The notes beneath the pieces were generated by a model, which was not told the origin of the DNA, did not search any database, and worked only from the letters and a program-made list of their open reading frames with translations. A stretch of DNA of 6,467 bases from Alphaproteobacteria bacterium UBA4588 (lineage in GTDB: Bacteria > Pseudomonadota > Alphaproteobacteria > Puniceispirillales > Puniceispirillaceae): contig DGJU01000004.1 of NCBI GenBank assembly GCA_002387605.1, positions 1 through 6,467 of the forward strand, read 5' to 3'. Every line of letters starts with the position of its first letter. The first letter of the stretch is position 1. Made by a program: the position numbers and the translations under genes. Shown in pieces: positions 1 through 6,237 of the stretch.

Positions 1-53
1 CTCTGCTGGCCCATCTCTGCTGGCGATATTTCTGCATTGTCCCATAACAGGCT

Positions 54-82
54 TTGCAAATATACTAGCTGATCTTTATAAC
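54..82 (+). promoter_or_regulatory. Candidate sigma70-type promoter upstream of the DUF6165 gene
   Basis: A -35-like TTGCAA (54-59) and a -10-like TATAAC (77-82) are separated by exactly 17 bp. They match the TTGACA/TATAAT consensus at 4 of 6 and 5 of 6 positions. Transcription would start near base 89, leaving an 80-odd-nt leader before the ATG at 172. This is a motif match only. The rest of 1-171 shows no coding potential I can support: the three forward frames close at about 47, 72 and 117, so any upstream gene ends at or before the left edge. Confidence 0.35.
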
Positions 83-171
83 CTCACATCATACCATTTT
101 AAAAGCTGTCCCGAATAGAAACTATCCTCCTTTATCCAAAACCATCACAAGCTGTAAAGAAAGACCATAAG

Positions 172-561
172 ATGCTTCTGTCAATTCCTGTATCAGTCGG
201 CGAAATCATGGATAAAATAACAATCCTCGAGATTAAGGCAGAACGGATTTTGGATGCTGAGAAACTAGCCAATGTAACAGCAGAGCTTGATACCCTTCGC
301 CCGCTGGTCACGCACGATGCGCTAAATACAGCTAGCATTAAAGCGCTGGTTGCTGAACTTAAGGATATTAATGAGGCATTATGGGATATTGAAGACGATA
401 TTCGAGAAAGAGAATATGCCAAGGATTTCGGCGAGGCTTTTATTGCGCTGGCACGCGCAGTCTATGTTACCAATGATAAGCGGGCAGAGGTTAAAAAACA
501 GATTAATCTTGCAACAGGCTCAACCCTCATTGAAGAAAAATCATATGAAGATTATCGCTAG
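172..561 (+). CDS. DUF6165 family protein (function unknown)
   Basis: The product is 129 residues, soluble and mostly charged helix, with no signal peptide or membrane segment. I recognise the DUF6165 pattern. The N-terminal block PVSVGEIMDKITILEIKAER (6-25) is its signature. The C-terminal half has LWDIEDDIRERE (70-81), then AFIALARAVYVTNDKRA (89-105), then GSTLIEEKSYEDY (116-128). Length and both conserved ends agree with a complete stand-alone member. No biochemical role is established for this family to my knowledge; related domains also occur attached to TPR or glycosyltransferase proteins. The ATG at 172 has only a weak purine-rich stretch (156-163) as ribosome binding site, but it places the family block right at the N-terminus. 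A 151-bp gap separates it from panC, so co-transcription is uncertain. Confident on family, none on function. Confidence 0.88.
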   Translation: MLLSIPVSVGEIMDKITILEIKAERILDAEKLANVTAELDTLRPLVTHDALNTASIKALVAELKDINEALWDIEDDIREREYAKDFGEAFIALARAVYVTNDKRAEVKKQINLATGSTLIEEKSYEDYR

Positions 562-712
562 CAAGCGCCTCACCTGTTGACATTCTGTCAGCCAGGCGTA
601 AACCCTTACCCATCAGGTAGACGGTAACTGCTTGTCGGCGTGGCTTAACAGCCACATATCCAACCCATGTCCTCTCGGACGCGCATCGCGAAGGGCATAA
701 CAGAGCTTTTTT
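561..712 (+). promoter_or_regulatory. Hairpin-rich leader before panC, candidate structured RNA
   Basis: This intergenic stretch carries a dense run of perfect short inverted repeats. CAAGC (562-566) can pair with GCTTG (630-634) and enclose two arms. Arm one pairs GCCT (567-570) with AGGC (594-597) and contains TGACA (578-582)/TGTCA (586-590) with a 3-nt loop. Arm two pairs either TACC (607-610) with GGTA (616-619), or TTACC (606-610) with GGTAA (623-627). GTGGCT (640-645)/AGCCAC (650-655) follows with a TAAC loop. Then come GTCC (669-672)/GGAC (677-680) and GCG (681-683)/CGC (687-689). Six T's (707-712) directly precede the panC GTG. I do not recognise a known riboswitch class; TPP, cobalamin and glycine signatures were looked for and not found. 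It could be a regulatory leader, a small RNA, or chance. No covariation can be judged from one sequence. Confidence 0.3.
690..704 (+). repeat. 15-bp near-repeat, first copy (second at 1599-1613)
   Basis: GAAGG, one variable base, then CATAACAGA occurs here and again at 1599-1613 with a single mismatch (G versus T). Both copies sit at the translation start of a gene. In the second, GAAGG is a well-spaced Shine-Dalgarno and the last A is the first base of the ATG at 1613. In the first, the corresponding position reads AGC rather than ATG, and panC appears to start 9 nt further on, in the same frame, at GTG 713. Partial copies (CATAACAG) also lie at 43-50 and 1645-1652. Confidence 0.5.
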
Positions 713-1573
713 GTGATTAATATTATCCACACAAAATCTGGCATGCAGGATGAGGTCGCGCGCTGGCGAGAGGCCGGACTGAGTGTTGCGCTTGTCCCAA
801 CTATGGGTAGCCTACATGAAGGCCATCTGTCGCTGGTTCAGCAAGCTGCGCTGCGGGCTGACAAAGTTGTCGTTTCAATTTACGTCAATCCGTCTCAATT
901 CGGCGAAAATGAAGATTTCGATAAATATCCGCGCACCCTAGATGATGATGTACAGAAACTGGCGCAGACCGGACAGTGCCATGCTGTCTATGCGCCGTCT
1001 TCGATGTATGATGACCAGCATAGCACAATGATTGTGCCCGCCGGCGCAGCAGATGGGCTAGAAAGCCTCACACGGCCGCATTTCTTTACGGGTGTTGCGA
1101 CAATTGTTTTGAAGCTGTTCCAGCATGTCCCAGCCCATAGTGCTATTTTTGGTGAAAAAGACTTTCAGCAATTAAGTGTTGTACGCCAGATGGCACGCAA
1201 CCTTGATCTGCAAATAGATATCATTGGGGCCGCTACTGTGCGCGATACGCACGGGCTGGCCTTATCATCGCGCAATCATTATCTTTCTGCTGATCAATTA
1301 TCCATTGCCCCGCAACTTTATCAGCAGCTCTGCATCATTGCACAGCGAGTTAGACAAGGCGATATTCAGGAGCTGGTCATTGCTGATGCACGCCGCGCAT
1401 TACAAAATGCTGGCTTTGATGAGGTTGATTACCTTGAAATCTGTGATGCTGTCACGCTGAAACCTGTTCAGAACAACCTGCAAACACCTATTCGCATCCT
1501 TGGTGCTGCTCGCCTTGGTGCGACAAGATTAATCGATAATATTGCACTTGATGAAACAGACGCGCTAGCATAA
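713..1573 (+). CDS. panC: Pantoate--beta-alanine ligase (pantothenate synthetase)
   Basis: This cytosolic enzyme makes pantothenate (vitamin B5, the coenzyme A precursor) from pantoate, beta-alanine and ATP through a pantoyl-adenylate. The 286 residues match the usual length of about 280. Family blocks appear in order: VPTMGSLHEGH (28-38) with the HIGH-type H35/H38, YVNPSQF (57-63), RPHFFTGVATIVLKLF (121-136), FGEKDFQQL (146-154), and the KMSKS-equivalent LALSSRN (182-188). A C-terminal GAARLGATRLIDN (264-276) completes it. The central block reads RPHFF where E. coli has RPGHF. The start is GTG at 713, chosen because it gives the normal N-terminus. It has only a weak CAGAG (701-705) at SD distance, with a stronger AAGGG (691-695) 17 nt away. 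Neither panB nor panD is next to it; its downstream neighbour is an S58 peptidase. Confidence 0.97.
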   Translation: MINIIHTKSGMQDEVARWREAGLSVALVPTMGSLHEGHLSLVQQAALRADKVVVSIYVNPSQFGENEDFDKYPRTLDDDVQKLAQTGQCHAVYAPSSMYDDQHSTMIVPAGAADGLESLTRPHFFTGVATIVLKLFQHVPAHSAIFGEKDFQQLSVVRQMARNLDLQIDIIGAATVRDTHGLALSSRNHYLSADQLSIAPQLYQQLCIIAQRVRQGDIQELVIADARRALQNAGFDEVDYLEICDAVTLKPVQNNLQTPIRILGAARLGATRLIDNIALDETDALA

Positions 1574-1590
1574 GCAGACGTCCTTTTTTT
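1559..1590 (+). terminator. Weak candidate terminator at the end of panC
   Basis: GACG (1559-1562) can pair with CGTC (1579-1582), with an inner GCT (1564-1566)/AGC (1573-1575) pairing. A run of seven T's (1584-1590) follows. The stem is interrupted and partly inside the panC coding end, so it may only attenuate transcription into the next gene, or may not function at all. Confidence 0.22.
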
Positions 1591-1612
1591 GTGAATATGA
1601 AGGTCATAACAG

Positions 1613-2575
1613 ATGCTGTTTTCCAGATCAGGCCAGCGCAATCTCATAACAGATGTCCCCGGGATACTGGTCGGCAATGCCGAAGACCATGATGTGCGCA
1701 CAGGCGTAACCGTCCTGACCTCCCCACAGCCCTTTGTTGCGGGGGTTCATATTATGGGCGGCGCACCCGGCACGGCTGAAACAGACCTGCTAGCCCCTGA
1801 CAAGCTCGTTGATAGGGTTGATGCACTTGTGCTGTCTGGTGGTTCAGCCTTTGGTCTGGCGGCCGCAGACGGGGTAAGAACAGCGCTTCGTAAGGCAGGT
1901 CGTGGCTATCAGGTTGGTGGTCACTCCGTTCCCATCGTCCCAACAGCCATTTTATATGATTTGAATAATGGTGGTCAGAAGAACTGGCCTGACGCCACCT
2001 ATCAGCGCCTTGGCCAAGAAGCGCTGAATAACGCTGCATTGCAATTCAGCCTTGGCAATATTGGGGCTGGAACAGGCGCGCAAGCCGGCACGCGCAAAGG
2101 CGGGCTTGGCTCATGCTCTCTCCTGCTTGAAGGCGGGATACATATCGGCGCTCTTGTGGCTGTGAATGCTGTTGGCTCAGCGGCTACACCAGATGGCGGG
2201 CATTTCTGGGCAGCTCCTTTTGAGATGCACGCAGAATTTGGCGGCAAAGGTCTTCCTTCTGCTGTTAATGGACTTGCCGTGCCGGGTATCAAAACATCAG
2301 TTTCAGCGCAGGAAAATACAACAATCGCTATTATTGCCACTGATGCAAAGCTGGATAAAGCAGGCGCCCAACGGCTCAGCATTGCCGCTCATGATGGCTT
2401 TGCCCGTGCACTTGTTCCTGCACATACACCATTTGATGGCGATTTGGTCTTTACTGCGGCAACGGGCGAGCATGACGGGCCTATCACAGCTGAACTTATG
2501 ATGCAGCTATGCCATGCTGCCTCAGTCTGTATGGCGCGCGCTATTGCACGCGGCGTTTATGAAGCGGCACGCTAA
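1613..2575 (+). CDS. P1 family peptidase (S58, DmpA/BapA-like Ntn hydrolase)
   Basis: The 320-residue protein belongs to the self-cleaving S58 family, whose members become active when the chain is cut just before a Ser or Thr that is then the N-terminal nucleophile. The N-terminal part has NLITDVPGILVGNAED (10-25), GGAPGTAETDLL (49-60), VLSGGSAFGLAAADGV (73-88) and VPIVPTAILYDL (106-117). The processing region GAGTGA (151-156) leads into KGGLGSCS (162-169), so Ser167 is the likely nucleophile, followed by IGALVAVNAVGS (178-189). The C-terminal part has NTTIAIIATDAKL (235-247) and TPFDGDLVFTAATGE (272-286). There is no signal peptide, so it is probably cytoplasmic. The ATG at 1613 is supported by GAAGG (1599-1603) nine bases upstream. 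Known members are aminopeptidases, beta-peptidyl (beta-alanyl) aminopeptidases, or the pantetheine hydrolase ThnT; the substrate here is unknown. It lies 39 bp after panC, probably in the same transcript. Confidence 0.93.
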   Translation: MLFSRSGQRNLITDVPGILVGNAEDHDVRTGVTVLTSPQPFVAGVHIMGGAPGTAETDLLAPDKLVDRVDALVLSGGSAFGLAAADGVRTALRKAGRGYQVGGHSVPIVPTAILYDLNNGGQKNWPDATYQRLGQEALNNAALQFSLGNIGAGTGAQAGTRKGGLGSCSLLLEGGIHIGALVAVNAVGSAATPDGGHFWAAPFEMHAEFGGKGLPSAVNGLAVPGIKTSVSAQENTTIAIIATDAKLDKAGAQRLSIAAHDGFARALVPAHTPFDGDLVFTAATGEHDGPITAELMMQLCHAASVCMARAIARGVYEAAR

Positions 2576-2577
2576 CC

Positions 2578-2613
2578 GCCCTTATCTAACAGGGCTCCGC
2601 GGCAAAATAGCCG
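2578..2613 (+). other. Two back-to-back hairpins after the S58 gene
   Basis: GCCCT (2578-2582)/AGGGC (2591-2595) encloses an 8-nt loop, and CGGC (2600-2603)/GCCG (2610-2613) encloses AAAATA. Both stems are perfect, and they begin just after the TAA of the S58 gene. Neither is followed by a T run, so they are not a canonical intrinsic terminator. They may protect the 3' end of the upstream message or separate it from the ccm operon. Confidence 0.28.
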
Positions 2614-2614
2614 A

Positions 2615-2643
2615 TTGCACTCTGCGGTAAAAAACGTCATAAG
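2615..2643 (+). promoter_or_regulatory. Weak candidate promoter for the ccmEFG operon
   Basis: TTGCAC (2615-2620) and CATAAG (2638-2643) are spaced by 17 bp, with 3 of 6 and 4 of 6 consensus matches. The position suits a promoter between the S58 gene and ccmE, about 34 bp before the ATG at 2678. The match is weak, and read-through from the upstream genes is equally possible. Confidence 0.2.
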
Positions 2644-2677
2644 CACAGCGTCTAACTGGCATAGTTCTGGAACCGTA

Positions 2678-3127
2678 ATGACAGCAAAAACACGCAGATT
2701 ATTTCTGACCTTTGGGGCCTTGATGGTGCTCGGCCTTGCTGTATTTCTTGTGCTTTCGGCGCTGAAGGAAAATATTGTCTATTTCTACAGCCCCTCAGAT
2801 ATTGAAGAAACACATCTGTCAGCCAAGCGTCTTAGGGTCGGCGGTTTGGTAAAGGACGGCTCGGCAGATATTGACGGGCTATCAGCAACCTTTATCTTAA
2901 CAGACCAAATAGACGATATCTCGGTACGCTATGATGGCGCGCTGCCAGATTTATTCCGTGAAGGTCAGGGTATTATCGCTGAGGGCCGGTTCACGGGTGA
3001 TATCTTTATTGCTGATATCGTCCTTGCCAAGCATGATGAAACTTATATGCCCCGTGAAGTTGCAGATAGCCTGAAGCAAAAAGGGCTATGGCAGGGTGAT
3101 GCACCATCTGATGGAGCCTCACAATGA
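2678..3127 (+). CDS. ccmE: Cytochrome c-type biogenesis haem chaperone CcmE
   Basis: CcmE binds haem covalently in the periplasm and passes it to the CcmF lyase in System I cytochrome c maturation. The product is 149 residues, normal for the family: a short basic cytoplasmic N-terminus (MTAKTRRL), one membrane anchor (about 9-29), then a periplasmic beta domain. The haem-attachment motif HDETY is present, with His119 as the covalent ligand and Tyr123 as the usual partner, followed by MPREV. I chose the ATG at 2678 because it gives the standard N-terminus right before the anchor, with a GGAA (2669-2672) five bases upstream. A TTG at 2615 in the same frame would add 21 hydrophilic residues with no family match and is unlikely. 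The last 4 bp overlap ccmF (ATGA), indicating translational coupling. Confidence 0.95.
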   Translation: MTAKTRRLFLTFGALMVLGLAVFLVLSALKENIVYFYSPSDIEETHLSAKRLRVGGLVKDGSADIDGLSATFILTDQIDDISVRYDGALPDLFREGQGIIAEGRFTGDIFIADIVLAKHDETYMPREVADSLKQKGLWQGDAPSDGASQ

Positions 3128-5082
3128 TAGCAGAAATAGGTCATTTTGCTCTTATCATTGCCCTTGTTACTAGTATCTTGCAGGCAAGTGTGCCGCTTAT
3201 CGCAACCTATCATGCTGGCTTGAATGACTATATGCGGCTTGCTGTGCCATTACAGTTACTCAGCGCTGCTGGTATTATAATATCGTTTGCCTGCCTGCTC
3301 GTTACCTTTATAACATCGGATTTTTCGGTTGCACTGGTTGCCCAGCATTCTCATTCACTAAAGCCGATGCTGTATAAAATTTCGGGAAGTTGGGGCAATC
3401 ATGAAGGCTCCCTTCTTCTGTGGTGTGTTATTCTGGCTCTTTACGGGACTGTCTTTGCCTGCAGCTCACGCGCGCTTAGCAGAACAACACATAGCCGTAT
3501 TCTGGCAATCCATGCGATGGTAAGCATAGCCTTCCTTAGCTTTAGTCTTTTCACCTCAAATCCGTTTGAGAGATTATCGCCTGCCCCGATTGATGGACAG
3601 GGTCTTAATCCGGTTTTGCAGGATGTCGGGCTTGCTCTGCATCCGCCAACATTATATCTGGGCTATGTAGGTTTATCGCTGGCCTTTGCTTTTGCTGTTG
3701 CTGGCTTGCTTGACGGACGCATCGACAAGATATGGGCGCAGGCCCTAAAACCCTATATTACAGCTGCATGGTGCGCCCTTACCGCAGGTATCGCGCTTGG
3801 CAGTTGGTGGGCTTATTATGAGCTTGGTTGGGGCGGCTGGTGGTTCTGGGACCCGGTTGAAAATGCGTCTCTTATGCCATGGCTTGCCGCAACGGCGCTG
3901 CTTCACTCAACAAATGTTGTTGCTGCAAAAGAAGGATTTCGGAGCTGGACCGTCCTGCTCGCTATTCTGGGCTTCTCGCTATCTCTTATCGGTACATTTA
4001 TTGTACGCTCAGGGCTGCTCACATCGGTTCATAGCTTTGCGTCTGATCCGGCGCGCGGGGTTTTTATTCTGGGTATTCTGATGCTGGCTATTGGCCTGCC
4101 CTTATGTCTTTATGTCTGGCGTGGGCCTCAGCTTGCCGCCAAAAATACAACCTCCTTCATGGTAAGTCGTGAGACGGGCCTGCTGATTAATAATGCTCTG
4201 CTGCTTGTATCGACTGCCATTATATTGCTCGGCACCTTCTATCCGCTGGGGCTTGAGGTTATGACAGGGGCGCGGATTACAGTTGGGCCGCCCTATTTTG
4301 CTGCCACATTTTCTCCTGTAATGGGGATCGCTGTATTCTTCATGGGGATTGGACCAGTGCTTGCCTGGCATCGCGGCCGTCTCAGCCATGCATCACTGCT
4401 ATTTATTATCTGCGGCCTTTCGGTGGGTGTTGCTGCGATTATTTGTTTCAGCCTTGGGATTAAGCCAGCCGCACTTGCCGGAATAAGTCTTGCTATCTGG
4501 CTTCTGGCGTCAATAGTGAGTGATATTATCTTGCGTCTAAAACCATGGCGGATTGCTGGCTTGGGTGCGCGAACACTCAGCCTGCCTGCTCCTCAATGGG
4601 GTATGTGGTGCGCTCATTTCGGCATGGTTATTTTTCTTGCCGGCGCTCTTGGTGAAGGCCTTTATCAACGCGAAGCCATCCAGCGGGTTCAGCCGGGTAG
4701 TGTGATCAGCCTTGGGCCCTACTCTATTACTTTCAAACAAATTTTAAGCTTAAAAGGCGCGAATTATCAGACCCAGACAGCAGAACTTGCATTGTTTGAT
4801 GATGAGGGAAATTTCCTGTCAATGATGATGCCTGAAAAACGGTTTTATCCAGCCGAAAAGCAAGTCACAACCGAAGCTGCAATCAGAAGCTCTCTTTTGG
4901 GCGATGTCTATGCTGTTCTGGGAGATGGCGATGATGACAAAGGATATACCATCCGGCTTTATCACAAACCGCTTGTCAGCTGGATATGGGGCGGGGCTGC
5001 TATCATGGTATTGGGCGGCGCAATCGCTGCGTTTGGCAGGCGGCGCAAAACGCCTCTGCCTTACCATGAGGATACTGTGTGA
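3124..5082 (+). CDS. ccmF: Haem lyase CcmF (cytochrome c maturation, System I)
   Basis: CcmF is the polytopic inner-membrane core of the haem lyase that attaches haem to apocytochrome c CxxCH sites. The 652 residues match the usual length of about 650. The tryptophan-rich WWD signature lies at 228-247 and includes GWGGWWFWDPVEN (235-247). Four functionally important histidines are in place: H173 (ALHPPTLYLG), H261 (LLHSTN), H303 (SVHSF) and H498 (WCAHFGM). The first three have the same numbers as in E. coli CcmF (H173, H261, H303), and H498 corresponds to H491 there. Many hydrophobic segments run through to about 510. A soluble periplasmic stretch (about 515-615) comes before a last membrane helix (618-637) and a basic tail. 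GGAG at 3113-3116 is a good ribosome binding site, placed inside the end of ccmE. The stop shares its last base with the ccmG ATG. Confidence 0.98.
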   Translation: MIAEIGHFALIIALVTSILQASVPLIATYHAGLNDYMRLAVPLQLLSAAGIIISFACLLVTFITSDFSVALVAQHSHSLKPMLYKISGSWGNHEGSLLLWCVILALYGTVFACSSRALSRTTHSRILAIHAMVSIAFLSFSLFTSNPFERLSPAPIDGQGLNPVLQDVGLALHPPTLYLGYVGLSLAFAFAVAGLLDGRIDKIWAQALKPYITAAWCALTAGIALGSWWAYYELGWGGWWFWDPVENASLMPWLAATALLHSTNVVAAKEGFRSWTVLLAILGFSLSLIGTFIVRSGLLTSVHSFASDPARGVFILGILMLAIGLPLCLYVWRGPQLAAKNTTSFMVSRETGLLINNALLLVSTAIILLGTFYPLGLEVMTGARITVGPPYFAATFSPVMGIAVFFMGIGPVLAWHRGRLSHASLLFIICGLSVGVAAIICFSLGIKPAALAGISLAIWLLASIVSDIILRLKPWRIAGLGARTLSLPAPQWGMWCAHFGMVIFLAGALGEGLYQREAIQRVQPGSVISLGPYSITFKQILSLKGANYQTQTAELALFDDEGNFLSMMMPEKRFYPAEKQVTTEAAIRSSLLGDVYAVLGDGDDDKGYTIRLYHKPLVSWIWGGAAIMVLGGAIAAFGRRRKTPLPYHEDTV

Positions 5083-5609
5083 TGCGACGCAGATTACTTT
5101 TTATCCTTCCGTTAGCTATTTTTTGCGTGGTTGTGATTATCTCGGCAATTGCCTTACAAGAAACCATAATGGGGACGCGTGATACCCGCCAGCTTCCCTC
5201 TATTCTAATCGGCAAGACAGCCCCTGCCCTTGCGCTCCCGGTGCTGACAACAAATCAGCGTGACAAGCGCACCGGTCCCGTTCTGGTGAATTTTTTTGCC
5301 AGCTGGTGTGCGCCCTGCCGCGCCGAAGCCCCCGCCTTATCAGCTTTGTCTGAACAGATACCGATTATTGGCATTGCCTTCAAAGATAAGGCTGGTGATA
5401 CCACCCAATTTCTAGACCAGTTCGGCAATCCATTCTCGACAGTTTTTATGGATGAAACAGGCCAGACAGCTCGCCAATGGGGCGCTTATGGCGTGCCGGA
5501 AACATTCCTTCTAGACGCTGACAGAACGGTTCTTCTCCGCCATGCCGGCCCGATTGATAAACAGACTTTTGATACAGTGATTATACCAGCGCTGAACACG
5601 CTAAATTAA
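5082..5609 (+). CDS. ccmG: Thiol:disulfide interchange protein CcmG/DsbE
   Basis: CcmG is a membrane-anchored periplasmic thioredoxin-fold protein that helps keep apocytochrome c cysteines reduced before haem attachment. The product is 175 residues: a basic start (MRRR), an N-terminal anchor (about 5-26), then a thioredoxin domain. The active site is WCAPC (C76, C79) in the context FFASWCAPCRAEAP. The cis-proline loop reads GVPETFLLD, typical of the CcmG/DsbE branch. ATG at 5082 overlaps the ccmF stop by one base and has GAGGA (5068-5072) nine bases upstream. An in-frame GTG immediately before it (5079) would add one residue and cannot be excluded. No ccmH follows: after the TAA there are 115 bases without a gene, then an unrelated GFA-type gene. 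Confidence 0.95.
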   Translation: MRRRLLFILPLAIFCVVVIISAIALQETIMGTRDTRQLPSILIGKTAPALALPVLTTNQRDKRTGPVLVNFFASWCAPCRAEAPALSALSEQIPIIGIAFKDKAGDTTQFLDQFGNPFSTVFMDETGQTARQWGAYGVPETFLLDADRTVLLRHAGPIDKQTFDTVIIPALNTLN

Positions 5610-5617
5610 CCATCTAC

Positions 5618-5653
5618 GCGATAGAGATATTACCATTTCTCTTTTTTTATCGC
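5618..5653 (+). terminator. Candidate terminator after ccmG
   Basis: AGAGA (5623-5627) pairs with TCTCT (5638-5642), and a T run (5642-5648) follows. An outer GCGATA (5618-5623) can also pair with TATCGC (5648-5653), enclosing the T run as a bulge. The inner stem is only five pairs and AT-rich. The position, just after the last ccm gene and before an unrelated gene, suits the end of the ccm transcript. Confidence 0.35.
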
Positions 5654-5724
5654 CTGCATCGCGCAAAGTTAGTAAGGTGAGATTAGACTTGTTTTCAACA
5701 CTTCTAAAATAGAGGATACATTCC

Positions 5725-6087
5725 ATGACCACTCATAAAGGCTCGTGCCACTGCGGCGCTGTAACGTTTGAGATATCAGGTAACGTGGAAAAAGGCGTGC
5801 GCTGCGATTGTTCGCTTTGCAAACGCAAAGGCGCTATTATGGTGCTGATGGAAAAAGATCAGTTCACGTTGACAAGTGGTGAAGATAATCTCAGCTTGTA
5901 TGAATGGAACTCACAGGTTGCAAAACATTATTTTTGCAAATTATGCGGGATATACACACATCATAAACGCCGCCGTGATGACGGTATGGGCTTCAACGTT
6001 GGCTGTGTTGATGATTTTAACATGGAAATACTGGGTGAAATCGGCCTTGTTTCTGGAAGTAAGCTCAGCATTATTGACGAGGCATAA
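5725..6087 (+). CDS. GFA / CENP-V domain zinc-binding protein
   Basis: The product is 120 residues, soluble, and recognisable as the GFA fold, named after glutathione-dependent formaldehyde-activating enzyme. The name overstates what is known: most members have no proven activity. Zinc-ligand cysteines appear in the family order: GSCHCG (C8, C10), CDCSLC (C27, C29, C32) and FCKLCG (C71, C74). The closing segment FNVGCVDD (90-97) matches the usual N-x-G-x-x-DD end. Length is normal for a single-domain member, and no cysteine of the set is missing. The ATG at 5725 has a strong AGAGGA (5711-5716) eight bases upstream. It has its own intergenic region and no functional link to the ccm genes that I can see. 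No adhC-type formaldehyde dehydrogenase is nearby, so a formaldehyde role is unsupported. Confidence 0.9.
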   Translation: MTTHKGSCHCGAVTFEISGNVEKGVRCDCSLCKRKGAIMVLMEKDQFTLTSGEDNLSLYEWNSQVAKHYFCKLCGIYTHHKRRRDDGMGFNVGCVDDFNMEILGEIGLVSGSKLSIIDEA

Positions 6088-6102
6088 CATTACAAGCTGT
6101 TA

Positions 6103-6125
6103 AGACATCAGATATTTTGGTGTCT
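6103..6125 (+). terminator. Hairpin after the GFA gene, possible terminator
   Basis: AGACATC (6103-6109) pairs with GGTGTCT (6119-6125), seven pairs including one T-G wobble, around a 9-nt AT-rich loop. The only T run nearby (6135-6139) is about 10 bases further on, so the arrangement is not a standard intrinsic terminator. It lies 15 bases after the stop codon. Confidence 0.3.
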
Positions 6126-6175
6126 AACATGGCTCTTTTAAGCATCATAAAATACACGTATAGAGAGTAAATTTT

Positions 6176-6203
6176 ATTACCGTACATTATCAGATTAGGT
6201 AAT
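6176..6203. promoter_or_regulatory. Inverted repeat upstream of the LuxR-type gene, possible operator
   Basis: ATTACC (6176-6181) and GGTAAT (6198-6203) are perfect inverted half-sites separated by 16 bp, so their centres lie 22 bp apart, about two helical turns. The right half ends 34 bp before the ATG of the HTH gene. A 7-bp TACCGTA also occurs twice in this gap (6178-6184 and 6221-6227). The layout could suit a dimeric regulator, perhaps the gene's own product, but it is also within reach of chance in AT-rich DNA. Confidence 0.22.
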
Positions 6204-6237
6204 TTCGCCAAACGCCTCAGTACCGTAAGTCTTTAAG

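Noticed and set aside
1..24. CTCTGCTGGC repeated at 1-10 and 15-24
   Set aside because: Only two 10-bp copies at the window edge; it could be the end of a longer repeat, but nothing visible supports that.
527..730. Minus-strand open frame covering the panC leader
   Set aside because: No recognisable protein pattern, overlaps the DUF6165 and panC coding ends, and has no convincing start context.
1591..1655. GTG at 1591 as an alternative start for the S58 gene
   Set aside because: It is out of frame with the S58 coding sequence, while ATG 1613 has a well-placed GAAGG.
1752..2382. Minus-strand open frames inside the S58 gene
   Set aside because: They are antisense shadows of a gene with strong family motifs; their own translations show no family pattern.
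2615..2677. TTG start extending CcmE by 21 residues
   Set aside because: The extension is hydrophilic, unlike CcmE N-termini, and the ATG at 2678 gives the normal length with the membrane anchor in place.
5683..5710. TTAGAC / TAAAAT as a promoter for the GFA gene
   Set aside because: The -10-like box lies directly against the ribosome binding site, so the transcript would begin inside the SD; the -35 match is also poor.
5725..6087. Formaldehyde detoxification role for the GFA-domain gene
   Set aside because: The domain alone does not show this activity, and no formaldehyde dehydrogenase gene is nearby.
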